A DNA stretch of 64,000 nt, taken from contig SGPM01000001.1 in the NCBI GenBank assembly GCA_004802725.1, positions 186,001 to 250,000 of the forward strand, given 5' to 3'. Of the stretch, positions 32,010 through 45,266 are shown piece by piece (the first letter of the stretch is position 1; the number at the start of each line of letters is the position of its first letter). The stretch is from Antrodiella citrinella (Eukaryota > Basidiomycota > Agaricomycetes > Polyporales > Steccherinaceae). The position numbers and the translations under genes were made by a program. Below the pieces are notes generated by a model that worked only from the letters and a program-made list of their open reading frames with translations, was not told the DNA's origin and did no database searches.

Positions 32010-35000
32010 ATGTCTTTCAACCACAACTCTGTAGACTTACCCAAGATACCTACCTTGCCCCCCATCGAAATGCCAGACACAGCTACGTTTCTTGGTACAT
32101 CTTCGCCCTCGCCAGAGGACCAGGACTCTCTTTCCCCACTGCGACCCTCAGTCCTTGGTGCCGATTCCTACATTACCGCCAATTCATCCATCTCGCCTAA
32201 CAGCTCTACCGCGAACCTTGCGCCGTCCTCTGCTCACCTGGCTCCGCCCACAAATCTCAGGAAATCCCTATCTGTAGACTCCTTCATCAAGTACCGCCAT
32301 TCATCTGCTTCGTCTTCAACACGACCAAACCGAGGGAATGCCACCGCGTCTCCAACTACCCAGCAGCCACCTGTACATCGCGATCACTCACCAGCGAGCC
32401 TGCGAAGAGAGCACTCTCAACCTACTGTACCCGTCTCGTCATGGCGTGACTCAGGTCCCCACAACCCTCTACCTTCACCACGGAGTCGGGGGACGAGCAT
32501 GAGCACGACCGGAGACGATGGACCCTATCAGGACGAGTCGGACATGGAGCGTTCAGATGACCTGCGACGCGATGCAGTCAGGCGCAAATCAATGGCCCGT
32601 CATCCCGTACGCGATGGCGAATTGACATTGCCGTCCCGAGCTCCACCTCCTTCTCCAATGCCCGGCAGGGCCCCCGAGCCGATCGTACCGACTCGCAGTA
32701 GTAGCCTAAGCCATAGGAAAGGAAAGCAGCGAGCACCCATGTCGGTCATCACCCACATCTCGGTGAGTTTGTCTGTCTAGTCTTTGAGAGACGAGCTACT
32801 GATGCTACAATTCGGTAGCCGTCCAAGATGCGCTCCGAACTCGTCATTGCTGTCGTAGGTGCTCCGGGTACGGGGAGGACAACAGTGATTCGGAAGGGAT
32901 TGAAGGCATATGGGCTGTCGGATATGAGGATGACATCCGTCCCTCAAAGCAACGAAAGGGGCGGCGTGTTCAATTGTGAGTACCATCCCACAATTTCGAC
33001 CCTCGTTGGCTCAGATGGCTCTGTAGACTCGTATCGCGTCGGCAGGATCGTGTATGATTCGGACTCCTTCATTACCCTTCGTGTTCTGGAGATCGACATC
33101 GCGAGTTTGGACATCACCCAGATCAGGGCTTCTCATCTTTGTCCAGACGGCGTCCCTCCGGTTGATGGGCTCGTGATTTGCTATGATGCATCTCGAGAGT
33201 CTTCCTTTGGTCGAGTAGCAGACCTCATTCGTAAGTTGATGCCACCATTTGTGTCTGAACTTCCCGCTGAATTCGACTGTTCAGGCGCCTTTGCTCATTT
33301 GCGATTGCCATCTGTGGTTTTGGCGTGCAAATCAGATCTGGAGAAACGGGTAGATCCACGCGGCGCATCATCTGTGCTCAAGTCCCTCTCGGTATCAGCG
33401 CATTATGATGTCGGGTTGGTCGAGGCAACGACGGAGAATGCTCAAGGCAAGGAGAGAATCAGGATGGCATTCGAGTGGATTTTCCAGACACTCCTGAACC
33501 CAGAAGGTATAAAAGGTTTACACTGAATACTGGTCAGGTACATGTCGCTGAATTACTGTGCCATTCCAGCGTTGCTTAGTTCCCGGGATGACGGCGATCC
33601 GCAATATAACCCCGCATCACCTGCCATTTTGGCGTCGACCCCACCGCCATGGGACATCAACCGAGCAGAATCTGCAACGCCTACCGCTTCCTCGTCGTTC
33701 TTTGGATCTCAACCACGCTCGCGGCTGCTAAGCCATGTCCCACCACCAAGCAGCGATAGCACCCAGTCTCCGACATCACCCGTCAGAGCGCGTTCCACCA
33801 ATGACCTGCTATCAGAAAGTCGGAGGGATAGTGACCGCGACTGGGACCAGAGCACAACCTCTGGTAGCGTCGTTATCTCAGTGAACGGTGCCGGAAGTGG
33901 CGCATCTGTTCAGCTTGCTCCTTTCATCCCCTCGGAGCGCCTCAACCCCGACGAGATAGCGGAAGGCAGTCGCGACAATGTGTCGTCAACCAAGGAGTCG
34001 TGAGTGCACACTCGTTCACGCTTCATACGTCTTGCTAATCAAGTCTGCAGTCGGGCGCCCCCATGGGTGGGCCTACAGGACTTACTGAACAAGCTTCTCT
34101 TCCTCGCTGTCAGCGATGATGGTACGTGTCGTCCGTATATACTTTTACAATCCACAGAATCTGACCTCCCTTTGTAGACGCCACCTTTATTAACCATTTT
34201 CTCCTCACCTATCGCCGGTTCGCCTCTCCAAGGTCCATTCTTCTTGCGATGCAGAAGCGAATGCGAGCACTTGATGAACCTTCAGGCGATCCAATGTTCG
34301 CGTGCTTTGCGCAAATGAAGTAAGAGGTCGCACTTGTCAGCTGTAACCACCTGTATTCCTGACTTTCGTGCTCCAGGATCTGTTGTCTGCTCGATACGTG
34401 GACACGCATGTACGCAAACGACTTCGCCGTACCGGGTACGGCGGGTGCCCTTTCCGCTTTACTGAAGTCGATACTCGGCAAGACATACCTCCTCCAGTAT
34501 GGGTCCGAGTTCATTGCTTTCATGGAGCTTCTGCCAACCCTTGGCGATGCCGATGCCGCGTGGGCCATGAAAGTTGAGGCTCCGAAATACGATAGCGACG
34601 ACGAGTCCAGCATCGACCTCGCCGTACCTTCTAAGTCTCCGATGTCGAGCATGTCTCCTTTACCAGACTCATCGTCGGATCCCGTTACACGCTCTCGTAC
34701 TCAATCCACTGTGACAAACCGAGACCGCAAGTCGAGTCTACCACTGTCCCATCGGTCGACGACGATGGGGTCGCCTTCCCCCGTACATGCACCTATCATC
34801 GAAGCAGTCTCCAGCAAAGCCATTCTGAAGAACCTCCAGGCGATTTGCGCAGATCTTAACCAGTACGACCCTACTGATATTGCTCAGGAGATCACTCGCC
34901 ACGAGAAGGACTTATTCTTGTTGATAAATGTATGTCATCCTGCTCGTTTTCTCTATGATCTCTCATGTTCCTTTGCAGCCACGAAACTGGATGCAGCATG

Positions 35001-35928
35001 TCCTATCGCAGGGCAAGAAGGATGCTGGTAATGACCCCATTGCTATCTACAATCGGGTCTCCAATCATATTGCTCACTGGTGCGTTCGCTGTCTTTTATT
35101 CGAGTTGACCATCCTGACACCTGCGCTTGTCGTACTGTTAGGGTCCTCTCTCTCATTCTGTGTCACGACAAACCAAAGATGCGCGCGAAGCAAATTGAGC
35201 GCTTCGCGGACATAGCGACTCGTTTGCGCAATCTCAACAACTACTCTGCACTGCGAGCAGTAGTCGCAGGTATCAACGGAGCGACGTTCGAGGGCGACGA
35301 GGCTATTGAGATCTTCCGGACGAAGAATGCAGAGTCGTGGAAAGTGTTCCAGTCATTCGACCATCTCCTTCAGGCTGTTCGGTCCCATCAAAGATATCGG
35401 ATGGCGCTACGGAACACTAGCGGCGCGTGTATACCCGCATTGTACGTTTGTCTTAATTTGTTTTCTATGTTACGTTGCCGATAATGATCATTGTTCTATT
35501 CTAGGGAAATCCATCTCTCGGATCTCATCCGCGCTCATGAGGGCAATCCCGATTTCCACGACGATGACCCAGAGAAGATCCATTGGGCTAAGTTCAGCAT
35601 GATGGGCCGCTTCATTGACGTTGTCACGCAGTGTCAGAAAGTATGTCGCGACTCCAAAGCTTTCGACTTTCCCGACCGACCGACGGTGTGGAAGCTCCTG
35701 ATGTTCCAAGATGGGCACATGCTGATGAATGAAGAGGTATGTCTAGTATTTTGTGCTAGTGTGGTTTGGGACACTCATTTGTTTTCACAGCTTCAACGCG
35801 AACGTACGTCGATGCCAGATATTGACGGAGAGGACCCCAACCATCCAAGCCTACCACGGACATTTACTCGCGATTACCCCACTGGCACGAAAGACAGTGC
35901 CATTCTTCGGAGAATTTTTTTCTGGTAG
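32010..35928 (+). CDS. Ras guanine-nucleotide exchange factor with N-terminal Ras-like (pseudo)GTPase domain
   Basis: Eleven exons (32010-32762, 32819-33230, 33285-33506, 33570-33999, 34051-34121, 34178-34319, 34377-34929, 34979-35079, 35142-35441, 35505-35736, 35791-35928) give 1117 residues. Residues 1-250 are Ser/Pro-rich and disordered. Residues ~256-470 look like a small GTPase: LVIAVVGAPGTGRTT, VDGLVICYDASRESSFGRVA, and LPSVVLACKSDLEKR. A Ser/Pro linker follows, then RasGEF_N from ~607 (WVGLQDLLNKLLFLAVSDDD, INHFLLTYRRFASPRSIL) and the catalytic Cdc25-type domain from ~838 (DPTDIAQEITRHEKDLFLLI, RFADIATRLRNLNNYSALRA, HLSDLIRAHEGNPDF, KFSMMGRFIDVV). It should activate a Ras-family GTPase at membranes. 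The Ras-like part lacks the P-loop Lys; see findings. Confidence 0.9.
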
Positions 35929-36362
35929 TCATCTTGGTCTCCTGCATACCATTTCGGATCTCCTTCGTCTTGATTGAACATTCATTCTTTGCATTAACAA
36001 CACACATCTCCTTTGCGCGATCTTCACACATCCTTTGGATCTGTAACGTTTATCACTCTATTCGTCGAATTTTGCTATGCTGCTATGTTTTACTGCTGAG
36101 TGATTTATCATGTTTATATGCCGGTTCTGAGTATCTACGCACGAAATTGATAACATCGTCTTCTCAACTCTATAAACCGAGCAACGCATTCTGTGTGTAC
36201 TAGTAGCGCGCATGTTCTTGTATACATGCCAAATCCGGACTCGCACTTCTCGATCATAATTTTCTGAGCGGCAACTTGCTCTTCGCAACATTCTGCTCAG
36301 TGTTCCTCAAGGCTATCACAAAGCCGTCCAAACTCCCCTCTGCCCCTAGCCATTTTATCATC
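35929..36362. other. Intergenic region between Ras GEF and DRS1
   Basis: About 430 nt, AT-richer than its surroundings, no gene seen. Confidence 0.5.
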
Positions 36363-39111
36363 ATGGCTACCGACGACTTTATCATGACGTTGGACTCTGA
36401 TACAGAGGACCAACCTGTTGTCCAGGCTCCCAAGTCTGGCTCGAAGAAACAGAAACAACCGAAGGCGGTTGCAGGAGAGGAAGAAGCTCAACTAAACCCC
36501 GAGTTCACCTTCGATCTCTCAGCCTATCCTTACCAAGATTTGATAGAGCAGACGAATGTCACGGATTATGTCAAAACTGGATCAAAACCTGTACGTCTCG
36601 GATGAATTCCTTAAGACTTGTCTCGGACTAACCGTTCCTTTTTGCTGTAGATACCTATATCTGTTGATGAGATCATTGAGCGGAGAAAGCTGAAACAAAC
36701 TACTGGAAAACGGAAACGTGCTGCTGAAGAGTCTGAGGTGGAAGACGAAGAAGATAGTTCGGATGAGAGTTCGAGTGATGAAGAGGGAGATGAGGGCAAA
36801 GAGAGTGAGGGAGAGGATAGTGAAGGAGAGGAGGACCCTCTGGAAACGTCGGACGAGGAAGGTGGAGGAGACTCGGACGACGATGAAGATGAAGAAGCGG
36901 GAGAAGCATATGACTCCTCGGATTCGGATGAAGAGGAGACCCAGGCGGAAAAGGATCGCAAAACGGCCTTCTTTGCCCCAGAGAACGAACCGTCCGAGGC
37001 GCATGCATCCTTCATGACTATGAACCTCTCTCGACCTATTCACAAAGCTATTACCGGACTTGGATTCCACAAGCCAACACCAATCCAAGCCGCAACCATT
37101 CCTGTTGCACTTCTCGGCAAGGACGTCGTCGGGAATGCGGTTACTGGCTCTGGAAAAACAGCTGCCTTCATCATACCGATGATTGAACGTCTGTTGTATC
37201 GAGAACGAGGGTCGAAAGCTGCAGCGACTCGGTGTCTCGTTCTGGTACCGACGCGTGAATTGGGCGTACAGTGCTTCGAAGTAGGCATGAAGTTGGCTGC
37301 TCATACCGATATTCGGTTCTGCTTGGTCGTCGGTCAGTTCCCCTCTTGTCTTTGCTGCAATTCTTGATTGTCTGACTTGTAAATAGGTGGTCTTTCTGTG
37401 AAGGCTCAGGAATCTGCTTTGCGCACGCGCCCAGACGTCATCATTGCTACGCCCGGTCGTCTTATTGACCATCTGCGTAATTCGCCCGCTTTCACCCTCG
37501 ATACCCTGGATATTCTCGTCCTCGACGAAGCAGATCGGATGCTTTCCGATGGATTCTCGGACGAGCTCACGGAGATCATCAAGTCTTGTCCCCCCTCGCG
37601 GCAGACGATGTTGTTCTCTGCCACCAACACTGATTCAGTGGACGAGCTTGTGAAGATGTCGCTGAACAAGCCGGTTCGTCTCTTCGTCGACCCAAATCGA
37701 TCTACGGCTCGAGGCCTCGTGCAAGAATTTGTTCGCGTTCGTTCCGGGAAGGAGAGCGAACGCTCGGCTTTACTGGTAGCGTTATGCAAACGGACGTGCA
37801 AGAGCAGAGCTGTGATCTTCTTCAGGAGTAAGAAACTGGCCCATCAAATGCGAATTGTGTTCAGTCTGCTGGACATGAAGTGCAGTGAGCTTCATGGTGA
37901 TCTCAGTCAAGAGCAGGTATGTGCAACGGCTATCATCATACCAAAGCTGTTTCTCAACGCAACCATAGCGTCTTGCTGCACTTCATCAGTTTCGGGACGG
38001 CTCAGTGGACTATTTGATGGCTACCGACTTGGCTTCTCGAGGTTTGGACATCAAGGGAGTTGAGACGGTCATCAACTACGACATGCCCGGGCAGCTTGCG
38101 CAATACTTGCATCGTGTTGGTCGTACAGCCCGTGCGGGGAAACAGGGACGGTAAGTGTTCTCCATTTATGCATACAAATAGACGGCCTCTGAGTCTGATG
38201 TTGTGCAGATCCGTGACACTTGTTGGTGAATCTGATCGCAAGATGTTGAAAGCAGCTATCAAACATGCGTCTGGTGAAGACATGGTTCGGCATCGCCAAA
38301 TTCCCGCCGAGACCGTCGCAAAGTGGTCTCAAAAGCTGGAAGCTGCCAAGTCTGAGATTTCCGAAGTCATGATCGAAGAGCGGGAAGAGAAGGAGGTACG
38401 TCGATTCAGTTTGACTATGTGTGTATTGTCGCCGACTGGTTTGTAGATTCGTCGAGCGGAGATGGAGATCAAAAAGGGCCAGAATCTTATCGAGCATGAA
38501 GCGGAGATTTATTCGCGTCCAGCTAGGACTTGGTTCCAGTCGGAGAAGGAGAAGGAGAAGGCTGCTAGTATGTGTTAAACTCCTTCTTGTCATTCACATC
38601 TCATGTCTTTATTCCAGGCGTGAGCAGGGGGCAGTATGAAGCTGGTTTCAAAGCCACCATTCCCGCAACGAAAGCCGTTCCTGCAAAGGATGCGAAAGAC
38701 AAGGTGAGAGACTTTGCGTGTATCTATGTCCATTTCGTGCTAAGTCTCGTACCCTATTAGCCAAAGAGAGACAAGTTCGCAGGTCTCACGCGGAAAGCGA
38801 AACGACGGAAGATGGCTATGGAAGAAGACGAAGAGGCAGGGGAGAGCCACGCTATCAAGGTAGCAGTACGATCAGCGAAAAAGGCAATGCGACCGGTGAA
38901 GATCGGCCAACCGGAGCAGCGTCCACAAGGCTCCAAGGCGGCCGCAAAAGCGAAGAAGGCCAAACGAGTGGTAGGCCGTCAGGGAGATCGGTTTGACAAG
39001 GATATGGGTTCAAAAGCTCCCAGGGAAGGTGTACGAGCCAAGAAATCAGATGTTGTAGGTGGAATGGGCAAGAAAGGTGGTAAGGGAGGCGGCAAAAAGA
39101 AAGGGAAGTAG
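36363..39111 (+). CDS. DRS1: DEAD-box ATP-dependent RNA helicase Drs1 (DDX27)
   Basis: Nucleolar helicase for 60S subunit assembly. Eight exons (36363-36590, 36651-37332, 37387-37916, 37969-38150, 38209-38395, 38447-38567, 38618-38703, 38761-39111) give 788 residues. The N-terminus starts [16 protein letters not shown] and runs into an acidic Ser/Asp/Glu tract. Helicase motifs in order: Q (GFHKPTPIQ), I (AVTGSGKT), Ia (PTRELG), Ib (TPGR), II (DEAD), III (SAT), IV (RAVIFFRSK), V ([15 protein letters not shown]), VI ([10 protein letters not shown]). The C-terminus is Lys-rich ([21 protein letters not shown]). The [15 protein letters not shown] block after the core is the Drs1/DDX27 hallmark. 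All catalytic residues are present. Confidence 0.96.
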
Positions 39112-39455
39112 TGTAACTGTGTACATGTGCTGTTCTGTGTTATCCACACGCATTGTTCTATGACTTCTTAGGCTCACGTCCGCTCGCTCGACGTATCTGA
39201 TAAAGTCTAACATCACAATGTGACGTTTGGCGTACTCAGCGCGTATTGGTTGGAACGACGCGACGCGACACGATCCATTGTGGGCGCTCTTCTCCTTGCA
39301 TTCCAATAATCATCTCAATTCTGCACTTCAACTTCAACACATCGGACGAGATACCCCAAACTTAGGCTTGTATCCGTATATCTACTCCGACTGCTGGAGT
39401 CGTCTGTATTTGTAACATTCGCCGCTCGTTTGTCCGTCCAAACACGTCTGTAGAC
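39112..39455. other. Intergenic region between DRS1 and APC4
   Basis: About 345 nt, no feature recognised. Confidence 0.5.
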
Positions 39456-42400
39456 ATGAGCCAAGATGGTGCCTTCACTCCCATTGCAACCCTTCGGTTT
39501 CCCTCCCCCTCTCGAATATTCGCTTCATCATGGTGTCCAGACAAAGATCTACTTCTGATTGCCTCTCGTTCTCCTAGCGGGGACAAGCTGAGTCTTTGGA
39601 AGATGCAGGGGTCGAAAAAGTGGGAGTTCGAGTTTGATAAAGCGTCGACGGCGACTGGAGGGATTGTCGATGTGGCTTGGAGTCCTGATGGTATGTCGTT
39701 GTGGTTCTTTATATCAGTGCTCCCCGTCTGACGACGAACGTTGACACAGGTACATTCATCGCGGTTGCACACCATCCCGCTACGATTACACTTCATTCCG
39801 TGCAGGAAGGTGCCCAACATAGCATCATGTTCCCCCGCGTGAAGGCCGGACTTCCTGATAAACCCAATATATCCGGCGTTTGGTGGTTCAAGAGGCGGGA
39901 GGACGAGAAAAAACCAATCCCTGACCTCTTGAGGCGTCATGACCTTATAGTACGTCCACTTCATCATTGTTGCATAATGACCTGTCCGGCGTACTCAATC
40001 GCAATTTAGCCGGGGTCAGCACTGTCCGTTTTACAGAGTCAACCGTTACTCGATACTTTGTACGATGAAATCCACGCCATGAGGTCAGCCCCTCATATAC
40101 GTCTGTATCCCCGCGCTGACTTGGCGCAGCACCTCAGATTTATTTTCCTTCCAGTCAACGAACCCCCGTAACCCGCCCAGATATTTGACACCGCAAGTTG
40201 TAGCCAACTGGCCGTCGTTACCTTCTGACCTTACTGCCGCTACGCTGAGATCGAAACGCGTGGCAAAGCAGAAATTGCGCCCCGGAGAGGAATTAGATCA
40301 GCCGGAAAATGGGAACCTGAACAGTGTTTTGGTCGTCGCCGATCAGTCTGGGAATATGTGGACGTACCTCGACGGCAATTACCCCTTGGGGTTTGTGTCA
40401 TTGGGCTTCCCATGTTCTGTGCCATCGCTGGATACAGACTACGATGCGACTATCTTCGCATATCCGCAAGTTTCGCTAGAAGGCGACGCAACCTGCACGG
40501 GTCTCTACCCTGTGGTCGTTGAATTCCCGCTACTCCAACGGAGGCTCCCGCGGGATGTGGCGAAGGTGTCTACCGCGGTGAAAGATCTGACATACTTTGC
40601 ACTCTGTGTCGTGAAGGAAATGCGAACCGCGTGGTTTGGCTCTGAGACCCATAGTGGGGCTCGGGAGTTGGGTGCCAGATGGATTAAGGATCTGGAGACG
40701 AGACAGAAGGATCAGTTTGGCAGTAAGTGGGTGAGGGCTTTTTGCGATACGGTCGACTGAAATTGTTGTCAGTGAAGGAACCGAACGCTATACTCGACCT
40801 GACTACCCTTCTGGTCACAGGACGGGCCTCTGAGTCGCTCGCTGACTTCATCGGAAGCGGAGAACAGATGAGCGAAAGAGTAATTGTATTCCGCGAGCGG
40901 TGTTTCTCGATGGCTCTAATTGTTCTACGTAGGGTATCCAAAAGTGGGAATCCGCTATCTTGGAGGCCTTGGTGAGGATACGTGACTATTCGGAGAAGTT
41001 GTTGACTCCAGCTACACAACGGTTGTACGTTTTACTTACGGAAGTGCGGGGTTGGGCCTCTCTGTGAGTAATTATTATCCGTTCGATCTCTGTCTATAGA
41101 CTGATCACGCCGATCTAGGTCTGCGTATTCGCATTTGCAAGTGCCCCTCGCCGAAGTTTCTGCACTCATAATTCAGTTGTCACGTGCTCTTGTGTGCGCA
41201 AGCTGGCTGTCGGCAGCCGCTAGGAAAGAATTTGCGAGGTTTATAGAGTTCATTACATGGATTCGACACGGTGAGTGTCATCGATGAAGTAGTTGTCGAC
41301 GTTGCGGCTCAATGATCTGAAGAGACATCGAAGGCAAATCAGCAGGCCGATGTCCACAACCACCCGCCACCCAGGCACGACATATTGAAGGTCAACGAAT
41401 ACCTGGTGTCGGGACTTGTCGATAGCTCCATCGATAAATGGTTCACTGGTTCGAACCCAAGCTTCCAGCCACACGAACTAGGTGTGCCGAACAATTATGA
41501 CATAGAGGCAGCTTTGAAGGTCATGCGTGAAATCCTGGATCACCCGGAAGGACTGGCCAACCTGGTACGTCACTGGCCCCCTTTCTCCGCTGTGAATGCT
41601 GATTTTATTCGCCAGAATCTGAAACCTGTCGACATTAGCAACATGGACCGAAACATCGACGCCTTGTTTACGGATCTTTCGACGCATTGCCGCAGGTTGT
41701 TCCACCAAGCATGTCAGGCCACATCACGCGCTGCTACTGTGTCGTTTGAACCCAAAATGACACCGTCTTTGGGTCAATCAAATCAGGGGGGCGTCGTTCC
41801 AGCGTTTGTCCGGCGCAGAGGTCGCATGATGGAGGTATGTCTGGATTATTTGATACATCGAAAACGGTGGTTGAGCTTGTGTTCTCCTGATAGGATGGTG
41901 GTCCAACGCAGTATCTTGCCCTCCAATCACCTCATGTGGACAACGAGAGCTATTGTGCGTACTAAAATTCGGATGAAAATTCACGCGCAGCCTTGGTACT
42001 GATGCATCGCAGTGTTTTTAATCCGAATGACCACGGACCGACAAGGTCCCCCGAACATGGTTGCCGTGAGTGCAGCACCGTTGCAATGCTGCTTGGCACG
42101 GGAAGGCGAAACGGCGATCGCATTGGAAATTTTGGACGCCGAGTTCTTTGACGGAGAGGATTTGATCGTTGTGTATCGTGCGTACGGGCATGCAGGTGAG
42201 TATCGCGGTGCTCGGACGTTCCGCTGGCAGCGAAAAGGGAAGCATACTGACTGCAGGGTTTGTTGTTGCAGGAGTCACGTACATGGGCACGGTCAATTAT
42301 GTTGATCTAGTGTACGAACAGATTGATGGGTCTTGGGACGTAAACTGTAATAGTCGCGAATCCCTGATGACAGATCTTCTGGAGCGATTGGGACATGGAC

Positions 42401-42653
42401 AGGTATGGGTCCACCAGACCAAGAGTGGGTAACCGACAATGCGGCGACGGAAGGCTGATTATTTTGTTTATTCTAGCTCGTGCCGGTGAACGTGCGGATG
42501 CAGGAGAGTCGGGCTTTGGGAGGGTGCAGGGAGGGGTCTGTGACGCTTGCGGTGAACGGGGAGGTGGGACGGCGGGTGGCGTGTGTGCTGGACGACGGTG
42601 GGTTGAGTTTGGAGATTGTGGATATGGAGGGGGACGAGGAGGAGGACGGGTAG
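39456..42653 (+). CDS. APC4: Anaphase-promoting complex subunit 4
   Basis: Scaffold subunit of the APC/C ubiquitin ligase that drives mitotic exit. More than ten short exons. The N-terminal WD40-like propeller begins MSQDGAFTPIATLRFPSPSR, with ASSWCPDKDLLLIASRSPSG, GIVDVAWSPDG and TFIAVAHHPATITLHSVQEG. The long helical APC4 domain follows (GIQKWESAILEALVRIRDYS, EKLLTPATQRLYVLLTEVRG, VNEYLVSGLVDSSIDKWFTG), then the rest of the propeller (MTTDRQGPPNMVAVSAAPLQ, GVTYMGTVNYVDLVYEQIDG) and an acidic end (DMEGDEEEDG). The order propeller, helical insertion, propeller is that of APC4. Individual boundaries of the middle exons (40,000-42,300) are less certain than the family call. Confidence 0.88.
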
Positions 42654-43021
42654 TCGGCGATTGCGGGTGTGGCCGAAAGAGGCACGTCGCGCCCGGGACA
42701 TTGTTATCACTCGGATGTCGGGCCGTGAGTGGGGATGGGCTGGTTGCTCGTCGAGTTGTGCTCGTTTGTGTCGGTCGTGTATCACTGTCACATTTACTTG
42801 CACGCAAGGCTCTCTGGTTCCTTGGTGAAATGAAGGTGGCGACTCGGTGGAAGGTAGAATACACGAGTGATAAAATATACGGCCGCAGAAGCCGGGACCA
42901 CCATCCAGGACCCGCTCCTCGTGCCCTGGAATGATTCGAGCTCTTTTATCCTAAGCGACCTATAGGCTTAGGGCCATCTCCCTTCCCAGTCCATTTCTTG
43001 TGATCCTTATACCCCCTCTCA
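42654..43021. other. Intergenic region between APC4 and the bZIP gene
   Basis: About 370 nt serving as bZIP promoter. No gene seen. Confidence 0.5.
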
Positions 43022-44585
43022 ATGCCTCACAGTCCGCACAGTCCTGCCTCCACCACCTCCAAGGCCGGTTCAGACGACAACACCACTCCCCAAGATCGAA
43101 TGTCCGAGGCCGCACTCAGGAAAAAGAAAAACGCAGATGCCCAAGCTGCTTTCCGCGCACGACGCGCCAACTACATTGCCACCCTTGAGGAAACAGGTTC
43201 GAACACCTCGGTTCTCCTTTTCCGCCCAGTGCTCATTACCTCATTGTGACTTTCCCATTGCCACAGTCACCAACCTCGAAGCCGTAGTCCTTCAGCTCCA
43301 GGATTCCTGTCGGGAGGCGAAGAGCGAAGTCAACGAGCTCCGTGCGGAGAACGCTCGCCTTCGTCTGCAGCGTAGTGAGAGCGAAAAGAATGCCAATGCG
43401 AGGTTCCAGTGGCAGCATGCGAAGAAGAACAACGGTCCGCCCGAATCTCCAGGCGATGACTTTCCGCTCCCCACCTACGGGCCCGTCCACAATCCGGGTG
43501 GTGTCGTCCCAGCTCTCAACGGCAGTCACGTCAATCACTACAATAACACCTTCTCTACCGCGGGCGACCCTTCGGCCTCCCTCTCCAATGCGTCCTACCA
43601 CTCGAACAACAACCAAGATTATCCGCAGCGTTCCCCCGCCATGGGCTTTGCCGGCATGGACAACAACGACGGAGAGACGCGTTCCCAGCATGCCGATTCC
43701 CACCGTAACCCTCGATACGGTCCCTACCCTGCCTACCCCATGGACGGCAACTCGCGCGAACCATGGCAGAGTGGTGAACCTCCGTCTCTCGAAGGAAGCG
43801 CTTCCGGCCATTCTCCCAGTTTTGTCGAATCTCCTAGTCTCACCGCTTCCGACCTGAACTATCCTTCTCGGTTTCCGGTCTCTGAAGACCAGAAACTCCC
43901 GATAGGTCCCATTAACACTCCTTCGTATATGTTTCCATCCAGTCGCTCCATGTCTCCTGCGGCCTCCACACCCACTTCCACTTCTTCCACCTCACTGGCA
44001 CCCGCTCCATTCCAATTCACTTTCCCTGATGCGAACATGGGACAGGATCGTCCCGATTTCGGATACCACAGACAGCCACCGCCCAGTCACCCCGAACTCA
44101 CCTTGCGCGGTGGTACGGCCGATATACCCATGGCAGGCACCGGCGGCGAGGTGCTGCGTTACAGGATGACCAGGGGTGGTCCTCCTGTCGGTAGCGGCGG
44201 TGGCGGCGGCAGTAGCGGGAACGGTGCCATCACGCCATACTCGCGAACCGAGAACAGTTCGCACGATAGGGAGAGCGACGATGGGGGCGAAGCTGCTCCC
44301 TACCACTACGCGACCCGCGCGCGCCAGCGTCGCAGCACGACCACCTCCCGCACGTCGCGCTCCCCCTCCCCTGGCCCCGCCCCCATTTGCGGCACGCTCG
44401 CGGTCATCAAAGCTCAGGCCTTCGGCGCGCTGCGTCGGACGCGCACCAGATCAAAAAAGTCGTCGGAGGGCGCGGCGAAGGCGGCGGTGGAGGCACTGGA
44501 GGCTCGCGGTATTGGCATGGGTATCGGCGGCGGAGGGGCCACAAAGCGTCCCCGGCTGCACCATGACGACGGTGAAGGCGCGTAA
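43022..44585 (+). CDS. bZIP transcription factor
   Basis: Nuclear DNA-binding regulator. Two exons (43022-43196, 43267-44585) give 497 residues. The basic region RKKKNADAQAAFRARRANYI has the N-x-x-A-x-x-x-F-R-x-R pattern and lies around residues 33-52. The heptad zipper follows directly across the intron (LEETVTNLEAVVLQLQDSCR, EAKSEVNELRAENARLRLQR). The remaining ~400 residues are disordered, rich in Pro, Ser, Asn, Gly and Tyr, with poly-Gly and Ser/Arg stretches and a basic motif at the end (ATKRPRLHHDDGEGA). The Ala-x-x-Ala-Phe residues resemble the fungal Pap1/Yap class, but the Cys-rich redox domains of that class are not obvious here. Target genes unknown. Confidence 0.9.
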
Positions 44586-45266
44586 ACCATATATAACCTC
44601 CATCTCGTAGAAGATATCTTGACGAGGAGAGTGTATTGATATTCGTAAATCACCTAGTTTTGGGACGCTGTAGACAAGGCTATGCTGCACATTACTTATT
44701 CCGCATCGTTTCTCCAACATGCTATATGTATATATGTATTTGCTGTAGGATAATTCTCTTGTATCATACTGTTGTTTTCGCATTGCCGTCGTTGTGTTTC
44801 GGAGCGACCTGGTCGACGAAGCCCAAGGAACACCCCCCTGGGAGACTTCGAACTTCCCCGCCGCTGCCAAAACGAAACTCTCATTCCCATCCTACTTGCT
44901 GAGTAACACGTCGATCACAGCACGCACGGAAGGAGATGGCGATGGGAGATGAATGAAATCAGATCATATATGAGGTTTTGGCGTGGATCACGTCGATCGA
45001 GAGCAAATAGGTATTCGCGGAACATATGTTTGCAGACAACAAGGTTGAGTCGATCGCGAGGGCGAGGGGCAAAATAGAGACATTCTATCGGTACCGATGA
45101 GGGGGTATCAAGCTTTGCAGATAATCGCGAGGTCCTAGAAAGCACCGTCACCGCGATGCAACGTCGTGCAAGATGGGTTGGGCGTGCAGTGATGGCTCGG
45201 GGCAGCAATTGGCACCCACATGGATCCAGATGTGGGCACGGGAATGGAGCTACTGGTTCCGGTGAC
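44586..45266. other. Intergenic region between convergent bZIP and GPI2 genes
   Basis: About 680 nt of 3' flank for both genes. A 97-codon minus-strand open frame (44915-45208) shows nothing protein-like. No repeat noticed. Confidence 0.5.

Noticed and set aside
36611..37015. Ser/Glu-rich minus-strand frame opposite DRS1
   Set aside because: Shadow of the acidic N-terminal tract of the helicase; no independent signals.
41448..41458. GGTTCGAACCC, a perfect tRNA B-box sequence
   Set aside because: Lies inside APC4 coding sequence with no A-box or cloverleaf around it.
42307..42934. Several long open frames on both strands over the APC4 3' end
   Set aside because: GC-rich coding sequence of APC4 keeps other frames open; only the APC4 frame continues conserved protein and splices correctly.
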